In this document: in pieces, positions 1-8,113 of the stretch
How positions within the stretch are numbered: the stretch's first letter is position 1
Layout of the letters: each line of letters begins with the position of its first letter
NCBI GenBank assembly: GCA_027065245.1
Contig: JAMOOS010000041.1
Span: 1 to 19,228, forward strand
DNA: 19,228 nucleotides
Direction: 5' to 3'
Origin: Desulfuromonadaceae bacterium
GTDB taxonomy: Bacteria; Desulfobacterota; Desulfuromonadia; Desulfuromonadales; Desulfuromonadaceae
Position numbers and translations under genes: made by a program
The notes under the pieces: generated by a model
What the model was told of the DNA's origin: nothing
Database searches by the model: none
What the model saw: only the letters and a program-made list of their open reading frames with translations

Positions 1-1264
1 TGCCTACCACCACAGCGCGGCGGCGCTGAGCGCGGGGAACCTTGCGGTCGGTAAAAATTTTCTTTACCAGCTTATGACCAGCCATGCCGACGCGACTGAT
101 GCGATCACCAGCGGCTACCGGGCGCACCTCGAGGGGAAAATCGATTTCGGCGGCGCAAAACTCCACTTGGTCAACGCCGTCAGCGCCAGTCGCCACGGCA
201 CGACTGAACTCCAGCACCCTGCCATCGGGCAACAGCACACGACACGGTGCGGCAACAGCAAGTCGAAACGGCTCAAGGGGGGCAAGTGAACGGCGGCGCA
301 CCACCAGCTGCGCATACTCACAGCCACACCATGCCCCGGGCAGATCGATACTGGCGTGATCACCGTCATGGTGCAGCAACTCCAATACCAACTCCAGGTG
401 CGTAGCTGCGATACCGTGCAAACCGCCACGAACTGCACCAAGAGCCGAGCGCACAACCCTGGCGGCCAGTGCCGGATGCTCCCTGGCCAGCACCTGCCGC
501 GACAATCGTATCTCTGCGTCGGTGCAAAATGCGTACTCTTCCAGCCAGCGCCCGACCTGTCGCCGCCAGTAATCGTCGTCAACAGCGCACAACTGCGCCA
601 GCCGGGCAATATTGGCGGCGGCGGCACTGTTGATTTGACACAACTGTGGCATAACCTGATGACGAATCCGGTTGCGCTGATAATCGAGGCTGGCATTGCT
701 GCCATCTTCCACCCAATCAAGGTGATGTTCAGCCGCGTATGCCGCCAACCCAGAGCGCGAACACTGAAGCAATGGCCGAATAAACCGCCCGCGACGTGGC
801 CGCATGGCCGCCAGCCCAGCCACAGAACTGCCGCGCGTCAGACGCAGCAGCACCGTTTCCGCCTGATCATCGCGATGATGCGCCAGTGCTATACAGGTAA
901 AATCGTGCTCGCTCGCCACCCGGGCAAGAAAGCTGTAGCGTGCATGGCGCGCCGCCTCCTCCACCCCCTGACCGCGCTGCTGCGCTATGCGACGCACGTC
1001 GACTTCTTCACACCAGCACGGCAGGGCATAACGGCGACACAGTTCAGCGACAAAACGCGCATCGGCAGCGCTGGCGCTGCGCAGTTGATGGTCGAGATGG
1101 GCTACGCCCAGGGTAAAATCGGCACAGGACGATAACCGCCGCAGCAGATGCAGCAGACACACCGAATCCAGTCCTCCGGAAACCGCCACCAGCACCCGAG
1201 CGGCGCGGGGAATCAGATCGTTAGCTTGGATAAATGCGGCTGTTTGGTGATACAGATCAGGCAC
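1..1264 (-). CDS. tilS: tRNA(Ile)-lysidine synthase, 3' end outside window
   Basis: TilS uses ATP and lysine to convert C34 of the CAT-anticodon isoleucine tRNA to lysidine, so that it reads AUA and is charged with Ile. The frame is open for about 421 codons from a GTG at 1264 to the left edge. The PP-loop motif SGGLDS lies at residues 29-34, preceded by the strand VLVAV. The family segments AHLDHQLR and ALAHHRDDQAET follow. Near the left edge the C-terminal substrate-binding domain is recognisable (GDRISRVGMAGHKLVKK, then FTDRKVPRAQRR). Only a few tens of residues should be missing. The GTG start has GGGG about 7 bases upstream; an in-frame TTG at 1276 is an alternative. The gene follows two tRNA genes and their terminator by less than 20 bases, so no separate promoter is obvious. 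Long plus-strand frames over this region are antisense shadows. Confidence 0.93.
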   Translation of the reverse strand, partial: MPDLYHQTAAFIQANDLIPRAARVLVAVSGGLDSVCLLHLLRRLSSCADFTLGVAHLDHQLRSASAADARFVAELCRRYALPCWCEEVDVRRIAQQRGQGVEEAARHARYSFLARVASEHDFTCIALAHHRDDQAETVLLRLTRGSSVAGLAAMRPRRGRFIRPLLQCSRSGLAAYAAEHHLDWVEDGSNASLDYQRNRIRHQVMPQLCQINSAAAANIARLAQLCAVDDDYWRRQVGRWLEEYAFCTDAEIRLSRQVLAREHPALAARVVRSALGAVRGGLHGIAATHLELVLELLHHDGDHASIDLPGAWCGCEYAQLVVRRRSLAPLEPFRLAVAAPCRVLLPDGRVLEFSRAVATGADGVDQVEFCAAEIDFPLEVRPVAAGDRISRVGMAGHKLVKKIFTDRKVPRAQRRRAVVVG

Positions 1265-1278
1265 AATACGCCCCAATA

Positions 1279-1311
1279 GAAAAAAGCCCCTCCAGCAACG
1301 TGAAGGGGCTT
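1279..1311 (-). terminator. Rho-independent terminator after the tRNA pair
   Basis: On the minus strand AAGCCCC(T) (1311-1304) pairs with (A)GGGGCTT (1291-1284), giving an 8-bp stem with a 12-base loop. The stem runs directly into a T tract. It ends the tRNA transcript and lies inside the tilS leader, 15-20 bases before the GTG start. Confidence 0.85.
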
Positions 1312-1314
1312 AAA

Positions 1315-1391
1315 TGGTGGCGGTACAGAGATTCGAACTCCGGACACTGCGGATATGAGCCGCATGCTCTAACCAACTGAGCTATACCGCC
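1315..1391 (-). tRNA. tRNA with CAT anticodon, probably elongator tRNA-Met
   Basis: A 77-nt cloverleaf with encoded CCA can be folded by eye. The acceptor stem is GGCGGTA/TACCGCC and the D arm GCTC/GAGC. The anticodon stem is TGCGG/CCGCA around the loop CTCATAT (anticodon CAT). The T arm is CGGAG/CTCTG with TTCGAAT. The discriminator base is A. A paired G1-C72 and the lack of a three-G anticodon stem exclude the initiator. The acceptor start resembles elongator Met tRNAs, but tRNA-Ile2 (CAT, the TilS substrate) cannot be excluded from sequence alone. It lies 62 bases after the initiator tRNA gene. Confidence 0.92.
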
Positions 1392-1453
1392 AAACTTTGC
1401 TCTCGACGCCGTAGCGCCTTGTATAGAATAGACCCGTAACGGGTTTGCTGTTT

Positions 1454-1530
<77 letters not shown>

Positions 1531-1544
1531 CCAAAGCGAAACGC

Positions 1545-1573
1545 AATTTACGTTTTTAGGTTTACAAAGTCAA
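1545..1573 (-). promoter_or_regulatory. Sigma70-type promoter of the tRNA pair
   Basis: Minus strand: TTGACT (1573-1568), a 17-base spacer, then TAAATT (1550-1545), followed at once by the GC-rich discriminator GCG. Predicted transcription starts just upstream of the tRNA-fMet 5' end at 1530. A GC-rich discriminator is typical of stringently controlled stable-RNA promoters. The sequence match is direct; the regulation is inferred. Confidence 0.65.
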
Positions 1574-1623
1574 GCTAAAAAAACAGCCCCGCTCATCTTT
1601 GTATCATCCACAGCGTGCGGCGG

Positions 1624-2490
1624 TCACGGGCGGTATTTTTTTACAAAGCCGCCAATCTTGTTGCGCTTCTGCAACGTCTGTTTGATGGCGTCAGCCACAT
1701 CTTTTGACGGCAGCGGCCCCACCAGCACCCGGTACCACACCCCCTTTTTGCCCAGATCAGCTTTCTTCACCATACTGGACAGGCTGCCGGGCAGGCGCTT
1801 CTGCATCCGCGCCGCATCAGCCCTGGATCTGAACGAGCCGACCTGCACCACATAGCCGCCAGCGGCCGGTTTCGCAATCGCTCCAGGCTTGGCTGCCGCA
1901 ACATCGGCACTGTGAAGTTGCCCCTTTGTCTCCACCACCTTGGCCGCTACCGCAGTGACAGGCGGCGGGATTGCCGCTGCAGGGCTGTTAACACCGCTGC
2001 CCAGCGGCACCGCAGTCTCTGTTGGCACCGACGCCTGTTTACTGCTGCTCACCACGGTTTTAACCGTTACCTGGGCAGCTTCTGCCCGCGCTGTCGGCTC
2101 AGGCAGCGCTCCACCAGTCGCGGCAGGTTGTTCCGGCGCAGACGTACCGGCGGTTGAGTTATTCACAGCGGCTACCGGCGCAGCAGGCGCAGACTGGGCG
2201 TTGCCGCCTGCGGCAGCGACATAATTATTGTTCTCCACCAGTTGCCGCGCACCGGTAGCGACGGCATGAGGACGAACCGCCGCCGGAGTTGTCACTGTCA
2301 CCGGCACCGGCTGCTTGATGACTGTGGTTGCCACATCGGCGTCACCATCTGACGGGTTATTGCTCATCTTGCCGACAAACACTCCGGCGGAAAATGCCGC
2401 CAGAGACAGCACCAGCAAAAAGGCCAGGACAACCAGCGGTCGCCGCCGCTGCGGTTGTTGTACTCCTCGAGAATATTCCGGTGGCACCAT
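1624..2490 (-). CDS. SPOR-domain membrane protein (FtsN-like)
   Basis: A 288-aa single-pass envelope protein. A short basic cytoplasmic N-terminus (QQPQRRRP) is followed by one TM helix at about residues 18-40. A long Ala/Pro/Val/Thr-rich, low-complexity periplasmic linker comes next. The C-terminal SPOR domain spans about 212-288, beginning YVVQVGSFRSRADA and containing WYRVLVGPLPSKDVA. SPOR domains bind denuded glycan strands of septal peptidoglycan, so a role in division or daughter-cell separation is likely; orthology to FtsN itself is not shown. I chose the ATG at 2490 because a strong GGAGGGGG ribosome-binding site lies about 7 bases upstream and the TM topology fits. The longer in-frame start at 2556 would overlap argS. 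It starts 22 bases after the argS stop, so it is probably cotranscribed with argS. Confidence 0.88.
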   Translation of the reverse strand: MVPPEYSRGVQQPQRRRPLVVLAFLLVLSLAAFSAGVFVGKMSNNPSDGDADVATTVIKQPVPVTVTTPAAVRPHAVATGARQLVENNNYVAAAGGNAQSAPAAPVAAVNNSTAGTSAPEQPAATGGALPEPTARAEAAQVTVKTVVSSSKQASVPTETAVPLGSGVNSPAAAIPPPVTAVAAKVVETKGQLHSADVAAAKPGAIAKPAAGGYVVQVGSFRSRADAARMQKRLPGSLSSMVKKADLGKKGVWYRVLVGPLPSKDVADAIKQTLQKRNKIGGFVKKYRP

Positions 2491-2512
2491 GATTCCCCCT
2501 CCAAAGATCAGC

Positions 2513-4177
2513 TTACATTTTTTCCGGTGCCGACACGCCCAGCACCGCCAGAGCATTGGCGATCACCTGACGCACGGCGGTAACAAGACACAGACGGGCG
2601 GCAGTCACCGCCTCATCGTCGACAATAACGCGCTGCTGATTGTAATAGCTGTGGAACCTGGCCGCCAGATCCTGCAGATAAAAGGTTACCCGATGCGGCT
2701 CGTAGTTGAGCGCGGCATTTTCGATCACCTCCGGATAACGCGCCAGGGTCTTTATCAGTTCCAGCTCCTCGGCCAACGCCAGATGTTCCGGCTCAATGGC
2801 GGTGGCAGCGGCGGCTACAGCCCCGGCCTGAGCCGCGTTGGCGCAGATGCTGCAAACCCGCGCGTGGGCGTATTGCACGTAATAAACCGGATTGTCGTTA
2901 CTCTGCTTTTTGGCCAGCTCCAGATCAAAATCGAGCTGACTGTCGCCACGCCGGGTGAGGAAAAAGAAGCGGCAGGCATCACGGCCCACTTCATCCACCA
3001 CCTCTTTGAGGGTGACAAATTTACCGGCGCGGGTACTCATGGCCACCTGCTCACCGCCGCGCAACAGGCTGACCAGCTGCACCAGAATGATCTGCAGATC
3101 CTCCGGATTGCGCCCCAGCGCCGCCAGTACCGCCTTCATCCGCGCCACATAGCCGTGATGATCGGCGCCCCACACATCTATCACGGTATCAAAACCCCGG
3201 GCGTACTTTTCGCGATGGTAGGCGACATCGGAAGCAAAATAGGTGGTAACGCCGTTGGAGCGCACCAGTACCCGATCCTTGTCATCACCGAACTCGGTAG
3301 TACGAAACCACAGAGCGCCATCCTCCTCGTAGGTATAACCGGCCTGTTTGAGCGCCTCTATCCCCTGCTGCACCTGGCCGCTGTCGTACAAACTCTGCTC
3401 ACTGAACCAGTTGTCGAAGCGCACACCAAACGCCTGCAGGTCGGCATCGATACCGGCGCGAATCGATTCACCGCCCCAGGCGGCAAAAAACGCCACCGCC
3501 TGCTCGGCATCGCCGTGGAGAAATTTATCGCCGTGTTCATCTACACACTGCTGCGCCAGATCGCGGATATAATCGCCCTGGTAGCAATCTTCGGGAAACT
3601 CGATCTTTTCACCGTGCAGCTGACGATAACGCAAGTAGATAGAACGCCCCAGGGTGTTCATCTGATTACCGGCATCGTTGAGATAGTATTCACGCTGGAC
3701 GCTGAAACCGGCCTCCTGCAGCACCGCCGCCACCGCATCGCCGGTAGCGGCACCGCGCCCGTGACCGATGTGCAACGGCCCGGTGGGATTGGCGCTGACA
3801 AATTCCACCTGCACCTTGCGTCCGGCACCGACACTGCTTTTACCGTAATCACGCCCCCGGGTGTGAATATCCTCCAGCACTCCCAGCCACAATTTGCCAC
3901 TGAGGAAAAAATTGATAAAACCGGGTCCGGCAACCTCGATACGCTGCCACATCCCCGGCTGACGCTCCAGCACCGCCACCAGAGTTTCAGCTATCTGGCG
4001 CGGCGCCTGCTTCTCGGCCCGCGCCAGCATCATGGCCACATTAACGGCAAAATCGCCGTGTTCACTGCGGCCAGGCACTTCAATGGCAAAATCGGGCACT
4101 TCACCGCTGCTGAGCAACTGCTCGTCGTAACACTGCCGCAATGCCTGGCAAACAACCTCACGCAATCTGTTCTTCAT
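2513..4177 (-). CDS. argS: Arginyl-tRNA synthetase
   Basis: A class I aminoacyl-tRNA synthetase of 554 aa, normal for the family, that charges tRNA-Arg in the cytoplasm. The N-terminal additional domain (about 1-105) binds the tRNA D-arm region. The catalytic signature SANPTGPLHIGH is at about 128-139 (HIGH at 136-139), followed by EYYLNDAGNQM. The KMSKS loop is represented by MSTRAGKFVTL without a lysine before the Met, as in many ArgRS enzymes. The C-terminal helical DALR anticodon-binding domain ends in ALAVLGVSAPEKM, the usual ArgRS tail. It lies 74 bases after ftsB and 22 bases before the SPOR gene, all on one strand. A 624-codon antisense frame across it is a shadow caused by codon bias. 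Confidence 0.97.
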   Translation of the reverse strand: MKNRLREVVCQALRQCYDEQLLSSGEVPDFAIEVPGRSEHGDFAVNVAMMLARAEKQAPRQIAETLVAVLERQPGMWQRIEVAGPGFINFFLSGKLWLGVLEDIHTRGRDYGKSSVGAGRKVQVEFVSANPTGPLHIGHGRGAATGDAVAAVLQEAGFSVQREYYLNDAGNQMNTLGRSIYLRYRQLHGEKIEFPEDCYQGDYIRDLAQQCVDEHGDKFLHGDAEQAVAFFAAWGGESIRAGIDADLQAFGVRFDNWFSEQSLYDSGQVQQGIEALKQAGYTYEEDGALWFRTTEFGDDKDRVLVRSNGVTTYFASDVAYHREKYARGFDTVIDVWGADHHGYVARMKAVLAALGRNPEDLQIILVQLVSLLRGGEQVAMSTRAGKFVTLKEVVDEVGRDACRFFFLTRRGDSQLDFDLELAKKQSNDNPVYYVQYAHARVCSICANAAQAGAVAAAATAIEPEHLALAEELELIKTLARYPEVIENAALNYEPHRVTFYLQDLAARFHSYYNQQRVIVDDEAVTAARLCLVTAVRQVIANALAVLGVSAPEKM

Positions 4178-4198
4178 GTAATCTCATAACCTTTTGAC

Positions 4199-4230
4199 AA
4201 AAAAAATCGACTACCGTCAAGAGCAAGTCG
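4199..4230 (-). terminator. Possible weak terminator/attenuator between ftsB and argS
   Basis: On the minus strand CGACT (4230-4226) can pair with AGTCG (4212-4208) across a 13-base loop, followed by eight T residues. The stem is only 5 bp, so termination would be partial at best. It sits in the 74-base gap between two same-strand genes. Confidence 0.3.
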
Positions 4231-4251
4231 GACTTTTTGCGCCGCCATCAC

Positions 4252-4569
4252 CTATCTGGCCGAGTCGGTAAACTGGTAGACAAACTCCCCCTCACGCACC
4301 AGCCCCAGGCGGGTGCGCGCCACCCGCTCAATATAGCGGTCGTCATGCTGCAAGGCGTCAAGCTGCTGTTTCAAGCCGTCGTTCACCGCCTCAAGTTGAC
4401 GCAACTGCTCACCCAACTGCTGTTGTTGTCGTCGCACATGGTGCAACCTGACCACCCCTTTGTCGCCAAACAGCGCCATGGACAAACCCACCAGCACCAG
4501 CACCGTCAGCAGCGCAACCCGCGAGTTCCACAACGATTGCTGCGCCTTTTTTTCCGAATTGTCTGCCAT
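4252..4569 (-). CDS. ftsB: Cell division protein FtsB (septum formation initiator family)
   Basis: A 105-aa bitopic membrane protein with the FtsB/DivIC layout. A short cytoplasmic tail is followed by one TM helix at about 16-36 (NSRVALLTVLVLVGLSMALF). The segment GDKGVVRLHHVRRQQQQL leads into a coiled coil rich in Gln and Leu (to about residue 80). The C-terminal motif is ERVARTRLGLVREGEFVYQF. FtsB forms the FtsQ-FtsB-FtsL complex that activates septal peptidoglycan synthesis. I chose the ATG at 4569 (MADNSEKK) rather than the upstream in-frame ATG at 4647, because the latter adds a Cys-rich segment foreign to the family and overlaps the predicted promoter. The ribosome-binding site (AGGG) is weak. 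Confidence 0.88.
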   Translation of the reverse strand: MADNSEKKAQQSLWNSRVALLTVLVLVGLSMALFGDKGVVRLHHVRRQQQQLGEQLRQLEAVNDGLKQQLDALQHDDRYIERVARTRLGLVREGEFVYQFTDSAR

Positions 4570-4631
4570 CAAACCAACCCTGTTAAAGGTGTTTTGCCAC
4601 ATGCAGGCTGCGCAAAGATCTCTGGCCGACC

Positions 4632-4660
4632 ATCTTATGCCATCCATTATCTTTGTTCAA
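4632..4660 (-). promoter_or_regulatory. Candidate ftsB promoter
   Basis: Minus strand TTGAAC (4660-4655), 17-base spacer, TAAGAT (4637-4632). It would give a leader of about 55 bases to the ftsB ATG at 4569. Confidence 0.45.
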
Positions 4661-4685
4661 CCGCTTTCACTGCACGGCTGGCACA

Positions 4686-4713
4686 TTGATTTCTGTAAAA
4701 AAGAAATTATAAT
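4686..4713 (+). promoter_or_regulatory. clpS-clpA-aat promoter
   Basis: TTGATT (4686-4691), a 16-base spacer, and a perfect TATAAT (4708-4713) within an AT-rich stretch. The start would be near 4720, leaving a leader of about 90 bases. A second candidate -10 (GGTATACT) lies about 25 bases downstream inside the small inverted repeat GGTAT-N6-ATACC. Confidence 0.6.
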
Positions 4714-4808
4714 ATCCGCAACTAAAACAGGTATACTCGCATACCGTAGCAATCGACAAGAAAGTACATAACCATTAGTTTCAGGACAAAAAAACAAGGC
4801 AACCATCA

Positions 4809-5114
4809 ATGTCTGCACATACACGCACCGGCACCGGCACCACAACAAAACATCAAACCGGCGACATCCCGCGCTATAATGTGGTTATGCACAACGACGA
4901 CTACACCACCATGGAGTTTGTCGTGGAATTGCTGCGGGAGCTGTTTCACAAGACTCCCGATGAGGCTACCCGCATCATGCTGGACATCCACAACAACGGC
5001 CAGGCTGTATGCGGCTGCTATACTTACGAGATTGCCGAAACCAAAGTTCTGCAGGCGCATCACGCTGCCAGGCAGGCACAATTTCCGCTACGCTGCAGCA
5101 TCAAACCGGCGTAA
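4809..5114 (+). CDS. clpS: ClpS, N-end rule adaptor of ClpAP
   Basis: A 101-aa adaptor that binds proteins with destabilising N-terminal residues (Leu, Phe, Tyr, Trp) and delivers them to ClpAP. A flexible Thr/Gly-rich N-terminal extension (1-20) precedes the core YNVVMHNDDYTTMEFVVELL. The substrate-pocket residues are present: N29, D30, D31, the gatekeeper M35, and H61 in the MLDIHNNG segment. The C-terminal AETKVLQAHHAAR helix is also family-typical. An AAGG ribosome-binding site lies about 9 bases before the ATG. It is first in a three-gene operon, 30 bases ahead of its partner clpA. Confidence 0.97.
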   Translation: MSAHTRTGTGTTTKHQTGDIPRYNVVMHNDDYTTMEFVVELLRELFHKTPDEATRIMLDIHNNGQAVCGCYTYEIAETKVLQAHHAARQAQFPLRCSIKPA

Positions 5115-5144
5115 CACCAGACATTCGTATTTACGCGAGGTATT

Positions 5145-7433
5145 GTGACATTCAGCAACGATGTACAGATAATTTTTTCTCTGGCGGTACAACAGGCGCA
5201 ACGGCGTCATCACGAGTACCTGATGACGGAGCACCTGCTCTACGCCATGCTGTTCTCGCCTCAGCCGCAGAAGGTCATCACCCATTGCGGTGGCGATGTC
5301 GACACACTGCTGCAGGAGCTGGAACACTATTTTAACGACAACATCGAATCACTCGATTACGACGACACAGCAGAGATCAAGGTACCGGAACAGACGGTGG
5401 CGCTGCAGCGGGTATTGCAGTACGCCATCAACCACTGCAATGCCGCCGGCAAAAATACCGTCCACAGCAACGACCTGCTGGTGGCTATTCTGTCGGAAGA
5501 GAACGTCTGGTCGCAGCGGCTGCTGGAGAAACACGGCATTACCAGACTCGACGTCCTTAATTTTATCGCCCACGGCATCAGCAAAATGGAGCCGGACGGC
5601 GACGCGCCGCCAGCGCCGGACGAGGAGCAGCCCGGCGAACAAAACGACACCAACCGGGACAAAAAAAACGCTGGCGAGAAAAAATCGGCGCTGGAGCGCT
5701 TTACCATCAATCTGCGCCAGCGTGCCGCCGATCAGCTCATCGACCCCCTCATTGGCCGGGTGGCGGAACAGCAGCGGGCGTTACAGGTATTGTGTCGGCG
5801 GCGCAAAAACAACCCGATCCTGGTAGGTGAACCGGGCACCGGCAAAACCGCCATTGCCGAAGGGCTGGCGCTGCTGCTGGAAAACGGCAGCGCGCCGGAG
5901 TTCTTACGCGACAGCGATTTTTACGCCCTCGATATGGGCGCATTGCTGGCGGGTACCAAGTTCCGTGGCGATTTTGAAGAACGGTTAAAAGCGGTACTCA
6001 ATGAGCTGAGCCAGAAAAACAAACCGATTCTGTTCATTGATGAAATCCACACCATTATCGGCGCCGGAGCCACCAGCGGCGGCTCCATGGACGCTTCCAA
6101 CCTGCTCAAGCCCATGCTGGCCGCCGGGGAGATCCGCTGTATCGGTGCCACCACTTACGACGAATACAAAAACCTGTTTGAAAAAGATCGCGCCTTGTCG
6201 CGCCGCTTTCAGAAAATAGACATCCACGAACCGGATTTGCGCCAAACCGTAGATATTCTGCGCGGCCTGAAACGTTACTACGAAGATTATCATCGGGTAA
6301 CCTACAGCGACGCCGTACTGGAAGCGGCGGCGGAACTGGCGCAGCGCTGCCTGACCCACCGCCATCTGCCCGACAAGGCCATCGACGTTATCGACGAGGT
6401 CGGCGCCAGTTTTAAAGTCAGCGGCAGACGGCGAAAAACGGTAACCGTGGCCGATATCGAAAAAGTAGTGGCAAAAATGGCGCAGATTCCGGTGCGCTCC
6501 GTCTCCAGCGACGACCGGAAAAACCTGCAGCATCTGGAGTTGCGGCTACGCAGCCAGGTATTCGGCCAGGACAACGCCATCCGCCAGATCAGCCGGGCCA
6601 TTCTACGCGCCCGCGCCGGGCTCAACCACCCGGAGCATCCCATCGGTTCTTTCCTGTTTGCCGGGCCGACCGGCGTGGGCAAAACCGAGGTGGCACGTCA
6701 GCTCGCCGCCCAGTTGGGCATAGCCTTTACCCGCTTTGACATGAGCGAATACATGGAAAAACACTCCGTGGCCCGCCTTATCGGTGCGCCGCCCGGTTAT
6801 GTGGGGTTTGATCAGGGCGGTCTGCTTACCGACGCCATCATCAAAAAGCCGCATACAGTGTTGCTGCTGGACGAAATTGAAAAAGCCCACCCCGATCTGT
6901 TCAACATCCTGCTGCAGATTATGGACCATGGCAGCTTGACCGACAACAACGGCAAAAGCGCCGATTTCCGCAACGTCATTCTGCTGATGACCACCAATGC
7001 CGGGGCGGCGGAGATGAGTTCCAGCGCCATCGGCTTCAACAGCAGCGGCGGCAAATCGCCCAAACAGGCGCTGGAAAAGATGTTCTCGCCCGAATTCCGC
7101 AACCGTCTCGACGCCACAGTGATTTTCGCCCCGCTGCAACAGCAGGCCATCATCAGCATCGTCGACAAATTTATCGCCAATCTGCGCCAGCGCCTGCGGG
7201 AGAACAAGGTAAAACTCAAAATTTCTCCGGCAGCAAAAGATTACCTGGCGCGCCACGGCTTCAGCCCCGCCTACGGTGCCCGCCCGCTTGACCGCTTGAT
7301 TCAGGAACAGATCAGCGATCCTTTGTCTGAAGCCATCCTGTTCGGCACCCTGCAACACGGCGGCACAGCCAGCATCGGCTGCAAAAATGATACCCTTACC
7401 TTCAGCTACCGCGCCGCGCCCACGGGCTCATGA
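5145..7433 (+). CDS. clpA: ClpA, AAA+ unfoldase subunit of ClpAP protease
   Basis: A 762-aa AAA+ ring ATPase, close to the usual ClpA length. It unfolds substrates and feeds them to ClpP. The N-terminal Clp_N domain (about 1-145) carries the ClpS docking surface. A charged linker follows (150-185). Module D1 has Walker A GEPGTGKT at 228-235 and Walker B ILFIDE at 295-300. D2 has Walker A GPTGVGKT at 507-514 and Walker B LLLDEIE at 573-579. The tripeptide IGF at 629-631 is the ClpP-binding loop, which identifies it as a ClpP partner and not a ClpB disaggregase; the absence of the ClpB middle domain agrees. The start is GTG at 5145, preceded closely by GCGAGG. The stop codon overlaps the aat start. 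Confidence 0.97.
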   Translation: MTFSNDVQIIFSLAVQQAQRRHHEYLMTEHLLYAMLFSPQPQKVITHCGGDVDTLLQELEHYFNDNIESLDYDDTAEIKVPEQTVALQRVLQYAINHCNAAGKNTVHSNDLLVAILSEENVWSQRLLEKHGITRLDVLNFIAHGISKMEPDGDAPPAPDEEQPGEQNDTNRDKKNAGEKKSALERFTINLRQRAADQLIDPLIGRVAEQQRALQVLCRRRKNNPILVGEPGTGKTAIAEGLALLLENGSAPEFLRDSDFYALDMGALLAGTKFRGDFEERLKAVLNELSQKNKPILFIDEIHTIIGAGATSGGSMDASNLLKPMLAAGEIRCIGATTYDEYKNLFEKDRALSRRFQKIDIHEPDLRQTVDILRGLKRYYEDYHRVTYSDAVLEAAAELAQRCLTHRHLPDKAIDVIDEVGASFKVSGRRRKTVTVADIEKVVAKMAQIPVRSVSSDDRKNLQHLELRLRSQVFGQDNAIRQISRAILRARAGLNHPEHPIGSFLFAGPTGVGKTEVARQLAAQLGIAFTRFDMSEYMEKHSVARLIGAPPGYVGFDQGGLLTDAIIKKPHTVLLLDEIEKAHPDLFNILLQIMDHGSLTDNNGKSADFRNVILLMTTNAGAAEMSSSAIGFNSSGGKSPKQALEKMFSPEFRNRLDATVIFAPLQQQAIISIVDKFIANLRQRLRENKVKLKISPAAKDYLARHGFSPAYGARPLDRLIQEQISDPLSEAILFGTLQHGGTASIGCKNDTLTFSYRAAPTGS

Positions 7434-8113
7434 GCGTTTTCGCCATCGACGACAGCCTGGCTTTCCCGCCGCCCCATCTGGCCGATGACAACGGCCTGCT
7501 CGCCGTCGGCGGCGATCTGTCGCCCCAGCGGTTGCTGCTGGCCTACAGTTGCGGCATCTTCCCGTGGTATGGCGCCGACGACCCCATCATGTGGTGGTCT
7601 CCCGATCCGCGCTGCGTACTGGCACCGGCGCAGGTGCACATCTCGCGCAGCCTGGCAAAAACCATCCGCCGTGGAGAGTTCAGCGTAACCTTCGACCGCT
7701 GCTTTGAGCGCTGCATGCACCAATGCGCCCAATCAGGCTACCGCGCCGCCGAAGGCACTTGGATCAGCGCTGAAATCATCACTGCCTTTACCACCCTGCA
7801 CCGTCTCGGTTATGCCCACTCGGTGGAATGCTGGTACGGCGACGAGCTGGCGGGCGGTTTGTACGGGCTGGCGCTGGGACGCTGCTTTTGCGGCGAATCC
7901 ATGTTCCACCACCGCAGCAACGCCTCCAAAGTGGCCTTTGCCGCACTGGCGCAGCATCTGCACCAACGCGATTACCTGCTCATAGACTGCCAGCTACCCA
8001 CCGCCCACCTCCACTCATTGGGTGGCTACGATCTGGCCAGAAGAGATTTTCTCGCGCGCCTTGAACGCTGCGCGCCGATACAAAAAGGGAAGTTTGTGGC
8101 GGGAGAGTTTTAA
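7430..8113 (+). CDS. aat: Leucyl/phenylalanyl-tRNA--protein transferase
   Basis: A 227-aa member of the GNAT-fold Aat family. It transfers Leu or Phe from aminoacyl-tRNA to proteins that begin with Lys or Arg, producing the N-degrons that ClpS recognises. Family signatures are GLLAVGGDLSPQRLLLAY followed by GIFPWY (about 22-47), MWWSPDPRCVL, and the catalytic-core run GTWISAEIITAF ... GYAHSVECW ... GGLYGLALGRCFCGESMFH. The ATG shares the ATGA overlap (7430-7433) with the clpA stop, indicating translational coupling. Its 3' end overlaps the convergent J-domain gene by four bases. Confidence 0.97.
   Translation: MSVFAIDDSLAFPPPHLADDNGLLAVGGDLSPQRLLLAYSCGIFPWYGADDPIMWWSPDPRCVLAPAQVHISRSLAKTIRRGEFSVTFDRCFERCMHQCAQSGYRAAEGTWISAEIITAFTTLHRLGYAHSVECWYGDELAGGLYGLALGRCFCGESMFHHRSNASKVAFAALAQHLHQRDYLLIDCQLPTAHLHSLGGYDLARRDFLARLERCAPIQKGKFVAGEF

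Noticed and set aside
356..1135. A 259-codon plus-strand open frame at the left end
   Set aside because: It is antisense to tilS, whose motifs are unmistakable. The plus-strand product resembles nothing.
1574..1623. GC-rich stretch followed by seven T residues after the SPOR gene (minus strand)
   Set aside because: I could not find a stem longer than four pairs in front of the T run, so a terminator is not supported.
2315..4189. A 624-codon plus-strand open frame across argS
   Set aside because: It lies antisense to a clearly conserved argS, has no recognisable domain, and such long shadows are common opposite GC-rich genes.
6603..7358. Long minus-strand frame within clpA
   Set aside because: Antisense shadow of the clpA D2 region, with no ribosome-binding site or family resemblance.
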